28,173 nt of DNA from a virus: positions 1-28,173 of the IMG/VR virus record IMGVR_UViG_3300005827_000104. The stretch is one strand, 5' to 3'. The position numbers and the translations under genes are program-made. The first letter of the stretch is position 1; every line of letters begins with the position of its first letter. Shown here piece after piece: positions 22,852-28,173 of the stretch. Below the pieces are notes generated by a model, which made no database searches, had not been told where the DNA came from, and saw only the letters and a program-made list of their open reading frames with translations.

Positions 22852-23648
22852 TCTCTTATCTCCATACCGTCTTGAATACGCTCCATCAGGCCTTCGTCCA
22901 GGCATTGGCAACTCAGCGGAAAGGCATAGATGTCGGCAAGCAAGACACGTAGTTCATAGAGTGCCTTAGAATTGGTTATCACAATTCCGCTGAGACGATG
23001 TTGCTGTGCTTCCAAGTACTTGATACGCTTGTCGCTGTCTTTCAGAGATAATTCAACTCTGCTAAGTCTGGCACTCTCGGCTTCCATGGCCTTCCATTTG
23101 GCGATTGCCTGGTCAACCGTTATGTCTGCGGATGCTACGCCCATTACTGCCCAAAACTTGTCCCACTCTTCGGCCTGGGCCATGCCATCAGAAACCGCTG
23201 TTTCGGCGATTTCCAGAAGTTCGGAGTTTGCGGCCTGTAATTCTTTGTTTGCGGCCTGTAATTCTTTGTAGCGCACCATCAGGTGTTCAAGGCTTCCTGT
23301 GCCTATGGTAGATTGTAAGAAGTCGTAGCGCTGTTTTTCGATCTCTAAGGATTTAGATTTTTCGGCTCCCAGGGCCTTGATACGGTGGTCTCGGTCTGCC
23401 AGGGCGGCTTCGCACTCCTGCAAATTACCAATAGCATTCCCCAGCAGTTCAGAAGCTTCGGATGCTTCGGCTTCCAATGTATCCACATAATCTTTGATAA
23501 GCTTGGATTGGAGAGCAGCCTGCATCATTGAATTCGCATCGTTCAATAACTGGCCGGCGGTGATCTGGTACGTGCAACCAGGTTGTGTGCAGAATGCCAG
23601 GCCCTCGTCGTTGAAATAGCTTATGTTGTGAGCATGGGGCTTGGTCAT
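22848..23648 (-). CDS. Long coiled-coil protein
   Basis: A 266-residue protein. Residues 18-26 hold CTQPGCTYQ, a possible metal or disulphide site. Residues about 40-235 are nearly continuous coiled coil, including a perfect duplicated heptad, KELQAANKELQAAN. Near the C-terminus, LSCQCLDEGLMERIQDG adds two Cys. No membrane segment or catalytic motif. It starts in a four-base overlap with the gene before it and ends in ATGA with the next one. The unusually long coil in an early cluster suggests a scaffold or adaptor, but this is inference. Confidence 0.65.
   Translation of the reverse strand: MTKPHAHNISYFNDEGLAFCTQPGCTYQITAGQLLNDANSMMQAALQSKLIKDYVDTLEAEASEASELLGNAIGNLQECEAALADRDHRIKALGAEKSKSLEIEKQRYDFLQSTIGTGSLEHLMVRYKELQAANKELQAANSELLEIAETAVSDGMAQAEEWDKFWAVMGVASADITVDQAIAKWKAMEAESARLSRVELSLKDSDKRIKYLEAQQHRLSGIVITNSKALYELRVLLADIYAFPLSCQCLDEGLMERIQDGMEIRE
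23227..23268 (-). repeat. 21-base perfect tandem repeat, two copies
   Basis: Bases 23227-23247 and 23248-23268 are identical. They encode two copies of the heptad KELQAAN in the coiled coil. The 21-base period preserves heptad register, so the repeat may expand or contract without disrupting the coil. Confidence 0.85.
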
Positions 23649-24085
23649 GCTACGCCAGCTTTCTGCAATTCCTGCGCGGCCCCGTAGGCCAGCACCATCA
23701 GGCGCAGGGCATCCTGGTTGGTAATCTGGCCCTGGGCCGACTTGCCGGGATGGCGGTCGGAGTAGGTGGACATCCAGAAGATCAGCACTGCGTCGGCCTC
23801 GTCCGGGCTGAGTTCAAATTCTTCTACCAGGTACGGAGAAGCCCCATACATATTGACCGGGCCTTCACCCCGGAGCCAGTCCAGATAATCCAGATAGCTG
23901 GGGACATTCTCGATGTCGCGGATATGGTTCTCCGTGCCGTCTAGCATCAGTTCGTAAAGCCCGAAGCCTTCCAGGGCTGGGTCGGTGATCTGGCAGGGCA
24001 TCGGGATTTCGTCCCAATCGCCATCGGCAGACGACTTGCTGCGATCAATCATGATATAAAACGGTTCAATTACCAGTGTTGGCAT
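23645..24085 (-). CDS. Unknown acidic protein, 146 residues
   Basis: Starts at ATG 24085 with AGGAGC seven bases before it; an earlier start at 24133 would run through the neighbouring gene. The protein is acidic and aromatic: TLVIEPFYIMIDRSKSSADG opens it, then LYELMLDGTENHIRDIENVP and FELSPDEADAVLIFWMSTYS. It looks like a compact alpha/beta fold and ends in a helix with ALRLMVLAYGAAQELQ. No motif is recognised. Confidence 0.6.
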   Translation of the reverse strand: MPTLVIEPFYIMIDRSKSSADGDWDEIPMPCQITDPALEGFGLYELMLDGTENHIRDIENVPSYLDYLDWLRGEGPVNMYGASPYLVEEFELSPDEADAVLIFWMSTYSDRHPGKSAQGQITNQDALRLMVLAYGAAQELQKAGVA

Positions 24086-24278
24086 TGCTTTGCTCCTGAT
24101 TGTGGCACTCGAAACAGCGCTGTGTAGCGCCATTGGCGGGGACTGCCTGGGCCTTGTTTAGGGCCACCTGGCAGGCGGTAACGAGCAGGCTCGACCCGGC
24201 TTTGGTAACCAGGTGAGCCTGCTGGCTGGATGGCCCAGCCTTGTACCAGGAAGTGTTGATCTGCTGCTTAGTGGGCAT
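24066..24278 (-). CDS. Small protein with C-terminal CxxC
   Basis: A 70-residue protein. ATG 24278 is preferred; ATG 24290 in the same frame is also possible, and neither has a strong ribosome site. It overlaps the DUF2997-like gene by 11 bases, so it is probably coupled. The sequence begins MPTKQQINTSWYKAGPSSQQ, has a helix with LLVTACQVALNKAQAVPANG, and ends with CFECHNQ, half of a metal site. Function unknown. Confidence 0.55.
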   Translation of the reverse strand: MPTKQQINTSWYKAGPSSQQAHLVTKAGSSLLVTACQVALNKAQAVPANGATQRCFECHNQEQSNANTGN

Positions 24279-24483
24279 GGACGGTACCATCGGCGTGCGT
24301 GTGGGCGGTCAGGTGGTTGTGGGTGTGGGCTTCGATTTTGAAGCCTTCGGGCTGCCCGTTCAGCATCTCGGCGAGTTCGGAGAGTTCCTTCAGGATGCGA
24401 TTCTCGTCCGGGTTGCCAGCGTTGTTGAACTGGATGGAGCCGTCCGGGTTGATCTTGACTTTGATTTTGCGGGGTGCTGGCAT
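24268..24483 (-). CDS. DUF2997-like protein with His-rich tail
   Basis: A 71-residue protein from ATG 24483, six bases after the DUF1257-like stop. The N-terminus RKIKVKINPDGSIQFNNAG matches the opening of DUF2997 proteins (a strand, then I-x-P-D-G, then a strand and a helix). Residues 24-46 are the helix (ENRILKELSELAEML). The tail is unusual: in place of the family's expected Cys-containing segment it carries seven His within its last 20 residues (HTHNHL, HTHADG, HAH), suggesting metal binding. Position beside DUF1257 and Ycf46-like genes supports the call. No family search was possible. Confidence 0.65.
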   Translation of the reverse strand: MPAPRKIKVKINPDGSIQFNNAGNPDENRILKELSELAEMLNGQPEGFKIEAHTHNHLTAHTHADGTVHAH

Positions 24484-24488
24484 GGCTG

Positions 24489-24827
24489 TTAACCTTTCAG
24501 GCTGGTGAGGACGAATTCGCCGGCGTTCTTGTCGGGGCTGAGTAAGTAGCCGTTTTTCTTGCCCCAAACCTTCAACTGCTCTTTGGCGTAGATGGGCAGC
24601 AGGGGCTGGATGATGTCCTGGGGGAAATCCCCGGAGCCGGAGTAAGTGACCGTTGAGAATTTCGCACCGGGTTTCTCGCGCTGGATGTCAACATAGGTGT
24701 AGCGGTCTTTGCGGATGGTGTACCGGTTTTCGTTCACCTTGGTCACCTGGAAACCCAGGGCCTGGGCGGCAGCCAGGATGCTTTTTACTTCGATCAAGTT
24801 GGTTTGGATGGCGCTATAACAGGGCAT
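24489..24827 (-). CDS. Ycf35-like protein (DUF1257)
   Basis: A 112-residue protein. ATG 24827 (MPCYS) is chosen because AAGGAG is seven bases upstream; ATG 24833 is too close. IQTNLIEVKSILAAAQALGF and KVNENRYTIRKDRYTYVDIQ fit the DUF1257/Ycf35 pattern, in which an N-terminal strand, helix, two strands and a C-terminal YAKEQLKVWGKKNGYLL segment are typical. Family members occur in cyanobacteria, plastids and some bacteria; function is unestablished. It has its own promoter-like element at 24852 and precedes the DUF2997-like gene. Confidence 0.75.
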   Translation of the reverse strand: MPCYSAIQTNLIEVKSILAAAQALGFQVTKVNENRYTIRKDRYTYVDIQREKPGAKFSTVTYSGSGDFPQDIIQPLLPIYAKEQLKVWGKKNGYLLSPDKNAGEFVLTSLKG

Positions 24828-24851
24828 TTGCATTCTCCTTTGTGCGTGGTG

Positions 24852-24886
24852 TTACCTACATAACCCTTGAGACCCCGAATTGTTAA
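24852..24886 (-). promoter_or_regulatory. Promoter/operator element upstream of Ycf35-like gene
   Basis: On the - strand: TTAACA (24886-24881), 17 bases, then TTATGTAGGTAA (24863-24852), 25 bases before the ATG. It is nearly identical to the element at 26483, including GGTAACACC after the core. The TTAACA overlaps the base of the hairpin at 24885. Confidence 0.65.
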
Positions 24887-24911
24887 GCCCCCAGGGGTTT
24901 CCTGGGGGCTT
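24885..24911 (-). terminator. Hairpin terminator downstream of Ycf46-like gene
   Basis: An 11-bp perfect GC-rich stem (24885-24895 with 24901-24911) and a five-base loop, 19 bases after the Ycf46-like stop. On the - strand the 3' arm ends CTTAACAA, with only a short T-run, so termination may be partial. The arm overlaps the -35-like TTAACA of the next unit. Confidence 0.65.
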
Positions 24912-24929
24912 TTGATTGGGGTGATTTTT

Positions 24930-26459
24930 TTATAGATCAATCCCGGTATCCATGGTCTTTTCTACCCTGGACTGCGCTTCCAGCGGCTCGCTGGCTGGAA
25001 TGGCGCGATTGCTGGCCCAGCTTCGCAGGTTGTTGATCTGCTCTGCCATTGTGACCGAGACCGGAACAATGCGGCGTGCGGCGTAGTCAAGGTCAGCAAC
25101 CGTCACCGAGCGATTTTGGAAGAAAGCGCGCTCGACTGCGCTCTTGACCACCTTCTCGATCTCAGCCCCGGAAAATCCCCATGTATCCGTGATCACTTCG
25201 CCAAACTCGCTCAGGCCGGTGACGTTGCGCTTGCTGAGATGTACCGCCAGTATTTCCTGGCGGGCGGCAGCGTTGGGCAAGTCTACCCACATGATGTCGT
25301 CAAATCGTCGCAGGAATTCCGGGCGCAGTTTCCGCACATCGTTGGCGGTAGCGATGGTGTAAACCGGGCTTTTGGTTTCCTGCATCCAGGTCAGTAACGT
25401 TCCGAAAACCCGGCTGGTCGTGCCCCCGTCCGACTCCCCGCCATTCATCCCGCCCAGGGCCTTCTCGACCTCATCAATCCAGAGAACGCAGGGTGCGATG
25501 GCCTCGACCGTCTTGAGCGCCAGGCGCATGTTGGCTTCCGACTGTCCAACCAGTCCGCCCATCAATGCGCCAACGTCCATTCGCACTAGGGGCATCTTCC
25601 CGCCGGCAATCGCTTTAGCGCTCAGGCTTTTGCCGGAGCCAGGAACCCCCACCATCAGCAGCCCCTTGGGAGCATCCACGCCGGCAGCGCGGGCTTTGGT
25701 CGTGAATGCCGAGCGCTTGATCTGCGCATACTCTTTCAGGTGTTCCAGGCCGCCAACTTCCTGCATGGTGGTCGAGTTGTCGTAGTATTCCAGCACCCCA
25801 GCCTTGCGGATGATCTGCGCTTTTTCCTTGACGATCATGGGGATAACGCACTCCCCAAGCTCGCGGGTGGCGACCACTGCGGCCTTGATGACGTTCTGCG
25901 CTTCGACTTTGGTCAGTCCGCGCAGGGCCTGGATAACCGCCTCGCGCTTGCCGTTCTCGCCCAGGGTGTTTTGCACCGGCAGGTCGGTCTCGGCCTGGCG
26001 CAGGATGGCGGAAAGCTCGTCAACGTCTGGCAAGGGCCAGTCAATCAGGGCGACTGACTTTTCCAAGTCGGCTGGTACGTCCAGGCTGGGGGAAAGCAGG
26101 ATGACGTTGTGGCGTCTGGTCTCGAAACGGATGGCGATGTCGCGCAGGAAGCGCACAATCCGGGGATCAACTTTCATCAATTGGTGCATGTCCTTCAGCA
26201 CAAAAATCGTGCTTGGGGTATCGCCTTTTTCGTCGTACTTGGCGATGTATTCCAATGCCGCGTCTGGCGTGGCGTATTCGTCGGCAGCGATGCCGGAAAG
26301 GCCAACCAGCCCGGCTGTGCAAGACCATTCAGCGATTGTGCGTTTGCTGCCGGCCACCTGGCTGATGGAGGCGAGTACGCGGGCTTCCTCGTGGCTCACG
26401 ATCCCGATGATCGGGTAGCGTGCGCGGATGTAGCGGTCAAGAAGTTCGTTTGTGTTCAT
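24930..26459 (-). CDS. Ycf46-like AAA+ ATPase
   Basis: A 509-residue ATPase with AGGAG six bases before ATG 26459. Residues 1-225 match the Ycf46 N-terminal region: ELLDRYIRARYPIIGIVSHE, STIFVLKDMHQLM, NVILLSPSLDVPADLEKSV, then KAQIIRKAGVLEYY. The AAA+ core follows: Walker A GVPGSGKS (271-278), Walker B VLWIDE (325-330), sensor-1 region ATAND (370-374), an RRFDD region (384-388) that may hold the arginine finger, and GFSGAEIE (428-435) in the C-terminal lid. Ycf46 proteins are conserved in cyanobacteria and plastids and present in other bacteria; their role is poorly known. A phage copy linked to Ycf35 and DUF2997 relatives is unusual. Confidence 0.9.
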   Translation of the reverse strand: MNTNELLDRYIRARYPIIGIVSHEEARVLASISQVAGSKRTIAEWSCTAGLVGLSGIAADEYATPDAALEYIAKYDEKGDTPSTIFVLKDMHQLMKVDPRIVRFLRDIAIRFETRRHNVILLSPSLDVPADLEKSVALIDWPLPDVDELSAILRQAETDLPVQNTLGENGKREAVIQALRGLTKVEAQNVIKAAVVATRELGECVIPMIVKEKAQIIRKAGVLEYYDNSTTMQEVGGLEHLKEYAQIKRSAFTTKARAAGVDAPKGLLMVGVPGSGKSLSAKAIAGGKMPLVRMDVGALMGGLVGQSEANMRLALKTVEAIAPCVLWIDEVEKALGGMNGGESDGGTTSRVFGTLLTWMQETKSPVYTIATANDVRKLRPEFLRRFDDIMWVDLPNAAARQEILAVHLSKRNVTGLSEFGEVITDTWGFSGAEIEKVVKSAVERAFFQNRSVTVADLDYAARRIVPVSVTMAEQINNLRSWASNRAIPASEPLEAQSRVEKTMDTGIDL

Positions 26460-26482
26460 GGGTTTCTCCTGGTTATCTGGTG

Positions 26483-26517
26483 TTACCTACATAACCCGTC
26501 AGACGCAGAATTGTTAA
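26483..26517 (-). promoter_or_regulatory. Promoter/operator element upstream of Ycf46-like gene
   Basis: On the - strand: TTAACA (26517-26512), 17 bases, TTATGTAGGTAA (26494-26483), then CACC, 24 bases before the ATG. Best conserved with the 24852 element. A terminator for the upstream gene ends four bases before it. Confidence 0.65.
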
Positions 26518-26520
26518 CCC

Positions 26521-26543
26521 AAAAAAGCCCCCAGTTCGGGGGC
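26521..26543 (-). terminator. Intrinsic terminator on the - strand
   Basis: A six-base GC stem (26538-26543 with 26527-26532 on the - strand), a five-base loop, then six T residues (26526-26521). It ends transcription from the gene at 26549, immediately before the next promoter-like element. Confidence 0.75.
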
Positions 26544-26548
26544 AGTTT

Positions 26549-26734
26549 TTAACTGTTGCAGGGTGGTCGCTCAAAGATTGCCCAGGGGCCGTCTGTCCTG
26601 ATCCACCGGTAGCCTTCGTCTACTGCCATGAGAATGGCAGCAGTCTGCTTGTTCTCCTTGAATTCAGGTTTTATTGCAGGCGACATAAAAACCATGTAAA
26701 CTGCTGCGGCATCAAAAACCAGGTAGTCGTACAT
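26549..26734 (-). CDS. Small DUF4177-like protein
   Basis: A 61-residue protein beginning MYDYLVFDAA and ending DEGYRWIRTDGPWAIFERP. The opening x-Y-x-Y-x-V, the central helix with Gly-Tyr, and a final I-F-x-R-P strand match the general DUF4177 layout (two strands, helix, strand). The family's function is unknown. The start follows GGGA and lies two bases after the upstream stop, so it is part of the same operon. Its stop codon touches the terminator. Confidence 0.5.
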   Translation of the reverse strand: MYDYLVFDAAAVYMVFMSPAIKPEFKENKQTAAILMAVDEGYRWIRTDGPWAIFERPPCNS

Positions 26735-26736
26735 AG

Positions 26737-27210
26737 TTATGAGTTCCCTACTTTATCATTGAAATCTTTTACAGACAGGGAGCCTTCGGCCAGGCCAAGC
26801 AGCAGGCTTTTCCCTTTCTTCAATCCGGCATCGTAGCATTCCTGGGCCAGCTTGGTAATGAGTTCGTTGATCCGGTAAAAGCGATCCAAGTGCGCTCTGG
26901 AACCTTGGCGTAATACTCTTATATCCGGGATGCGCTTCACTAAGGGTGGCCCAAGTTCGTCGTTTAGGGCGCTCTCGGTCGAGGCGGTGACTCCATTAGG
27001 AGTCCAAACTCGCCACTTCCTTTCTTTTACCTCATGGTAATCTGTTACGACTTCGCCACCTTTCAGGGCTTCAATCTCGCGCTCTTGACGCTGGACAATA
27101 TTTCTCAAATTCAGATAATCGCCGGCTAAGACTCGCGCCTCTTGGGTGGTCACGTTTCCGCCATTCCAGAACTTTTCTGCGACTTCGTTTGGGTTAATAT
27201 GCTTTGGCAT
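26737..27210 (-). CDS. Unknown helical protein, 157 residues
   Basis: The N-terminal half is helical and charged (NEVAEKFWNGGNVTTQEARV, then a coil with NIVQRQEREIEALKGG). A middle region has ERKWRVWTPNGVTASTES. The C-terminal helix contains LITKLAQECYDAGLKKGKSL. No catalytic motif and no membrane segment. The ribosome site is weak; translation may depend on the upstream gene, which ends two bases before this start. I do not recognise a family. Confidence 0.6.
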   Translation of the reverse strand: MPKHINPNEVAEKFWNGGNVTTQEARVLAGDYLNLRNIVQRQEREIEALKGGEVVTDYHEVKERKWRVWTPNGVTASTESALNDELGPPLVKRIPDIRVLRQGSRAHLDRFYRINELITKLAQECYDAGLKKGKSLLLGLAEGSLSVKDFNDKVGNS

Positions 27211-27212
27211 GG

Positions 27213-27503
27213 CTATAACTCGATGGCGGCGAAGGTGGAAAGGGCCTTCTTGACCTTCTCGGTCATCGGCTGGATCGGCTCCAGGTCAATGGCCTGCGGG
27301 CGGCTGGTGCGCCAGTTCCGAACGTGAGTGATGTGCTTGCACTGCGGGCGGCTGGCGTTGCGCGTCCAGCGCGGGCATCCGCAAGACCACTTATCTTCTG
27401 CGGTGCGGGCCACCGTGTAAATGGTGCCTGGGCGGGAGTCGCTCTCGACTCCGTAAATCTCGACATATTTGCCGTATGGGCCGTACTTGATGGGGTTTTT
27501 CAT
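27213..27503 (-). CDS. Small SWIM-type zinc-finger protein
   Basis: A 96-residue protein with AGGAG seven bases before ATG 27503. Residues 39-58 contain WSCGCPRWTRNASRPQCKH, matching the SWIM zinc motif C-x-C-xn-C-x-H, preceded by a beta region (YTVARTAEDK). SWIM domains bind DNA or proteins, and small stand-alone versions occur in phages and archaea. The C-terminus (MTEKVKKALSTFAAI) is an amphipathic helix. It is coupled by ATGA to the gene before it. Confidence 0.7.
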   Translation of the reverse strand: MKNPIKYGPYGKYVEIYGVESDSRPGTIYTVARTAEDKWSCGCPRWTRNASRPQCKHITHVRNWRTSRPQAIDLEPIQPMTEKVKKALSTFAAIEL

Positions 27504-27730
27504 GGGGTTTTCTCCTGGTATTGCAACTTGAACTTTTCGATGTCAAAGACCTGGCAGAAGGACTCCCAGGCGTCTATCCAATTTTCAAAGTGCGGGTTCT
27601 CTTCGCAAAATTCTACGAATTCGGCCTGCACCTGGTCAACGAGCACGTAGCGTGTGTCGTTGACCAGATAACTCAGTGTGCCGGATGAAAGCGCCCTGGC
27701 GTCGCGGGCGAGGGCGGGGTAGTCGCTCAT
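27500..27730 (-). CDS. Unknown small acidic protein
   Basis: A 76-residue protein from ATG 27730, with GGAG seven bases upstream; an in-frame start at 27802 would run inside the neighbour. It begins MSDYPALARDARALSSGTLS, then FVEFCEENPHFENWIDAWES, ending in a basic tail. Mostly helical and rich in aromatic and acidic residues. It overlaps the SWIM gene by four bases. No family recognised. Confidence 0.6.
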   Translation of the reverse strand: MSDYPALARDARALSSGTLSYLVNDTRYVLVDQVQAEFVEFCEENPHFENWIDAWESFCQVFDIEKFKLQYQEKTP

Positions 27731-27731
27731 G

Positions 27732-28172
27732 CTAAAACTCCAGGTAGCTGAACACTGATGGGCCGGCCTGGATGGTCTCGGATGCTTCGGCTTCCAGCGC
27801 AATGATGTCCTTCAGCTTGGCAGCGATCTCGTCGGGGTTGCGGGATTCCGCATCCGCCGGCAGCAGGCTTTTGAGTTCGCTCAGGTAGGCTTCCATCCGA
27901 TCATCCCCCATCCCTGGGAGAACCATCAGCTTGTAAAGGTCGAGCAGCCCGCGACCCCGCTCGGCGACCTTCCCGCGAACGTGGTTGTTCTTTTTGACCG
28001 ACTCCAGTATCTCTTTGGCGTGGTCAATGAACTGGCCTATGGCCTGGCGGTAGACCTCGGCGAATGGGCTAATGGTCTCTTTTAGCTGGCGAACGTGGTG
28101 TTCGTATTCTGCCTGGCGCATGGCCTCAATTTTGGCGAAGCGCTCGGCTTCGATGGCGTTCAAAAAGAACAA
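27732..28172 (-). CDS. Helical protein, 5' partial at window edge
   Basis: The frame is open to the right edge; the only start at that end is a TTG at 28172, so the true start is probably outside. The 146 visible residues are almost all helix: FAKIEAMRQAEYEHHVRQLK, IGQFIDHAKEILESVKKNNH, then LEAEASETIQAGPS. No motif is recognised. It ends just before the 27730 gene. A 19-base stretch (27778-27796) matches 23458-23476 exactly. Confidence 0.65.
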   Translation of the reverse strand: MFFLNAIEAERFAKIEAMRQAEYEHHVRQLKETISPFAEVYRQAIGQFIDHAKEILESVKKNNHVRGKVAERGRGLLDLYKLMVLPGMGDDRMEAYLSELKSLLPADAESRNPDEIAAKLKDIIALEAEASETIQAGPSVFSYLEF

Positions 28173-28173
28173 C

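Noticed and set aside
24834-26548. Possible CRISPR-like pair from the two near-identical elements at 24848 and 26479
   Set aside because: Only two copies 1.6 kb apart, each at a gene start with promoter geometry; no spacer array and no cas genes.
23458-27796. Identical 19-base stretches at 23458-23476 and 27778-27796
   Set aside because: Both encode LEAEASE in helical proteins in different contexts. With no flanking similarity, shared codon choice in coiled coils is the simplest reason.

Overview
The window is a segment of a tailed-phage genome or prophage of the siphovirus type, with a long tape measure and no tail-sheath gene. Base composition is moderately GC-rich and most genes have Shine-Dalgarno starts (AGGAG/AAGGA), so the host is a bacterium. 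Its phylum cannot be read safely from the sequence. No integrase, terminase, portal, polymerase, holin or endolysin was seen, so the genome continues beyond both ends. The first and last genes are cut by the window edges. I saw no tRNA, CRISPR array or insertion sequence. No stretch over 300 bases lacks a gene; the largest gap is 16630-16816.

Positions 1-16629 (+ strand) hold the virion module in the usual order. It runs: DUF4417-like protein (partial), SPP1 gp7/MuF-type minor head protein, a lectin-like virion protein, scaffold, cement protein, major capsid protein, a small coiled-coil protein and a head decoration protein. Then come four head-tail joining genes, a small unknown, the tail tube, G and G-T tail chaperones joined by a -1 frameshift, tape measure, distal tail protein, tail hub and a probable receptor-binding protein. 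A promoter plus a 19-bp perfect hairpin precede the scaffold gene, and a terminator follows the capsid cluster. Capsid genes therefore probably have their own high-expression unit.

Positions 16630-17674 hold a moron-like cassette: terminator, promoter, repeat element, and a metallophosphoesterase gene that runs into the convergent terminator and lacks its last metal-binding motif.

Positions 17677-28172 (- strand) hold a probable early or accessory module of mostly small proteins, many translationally coupled through ATGA overlaps. It includes two small genes of 52 and 49 codons, several CxxC zinc-binding proteins, an XRE-type regulator, a DNA methyltransferase, a 534-residue conserved-looking orphan and a SWIM-type zinc protein. 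The most striking part is 24268-26459, which resembles a Ycf46 AAA+ ATPase, a Ycf35/DUF1257 protein and a DUF2997 protein with a histidine-rich tail.

Three - strand genes (the orphan, DUF1257 and Ycf46) are each preceded by the same promoter-like element: TTAACA, 17 bases, then TTA-N6-TAA. Related TTA-N6-TAA sites lie in + strand intergenic regions, which suggests a phage-wide regulatory site.
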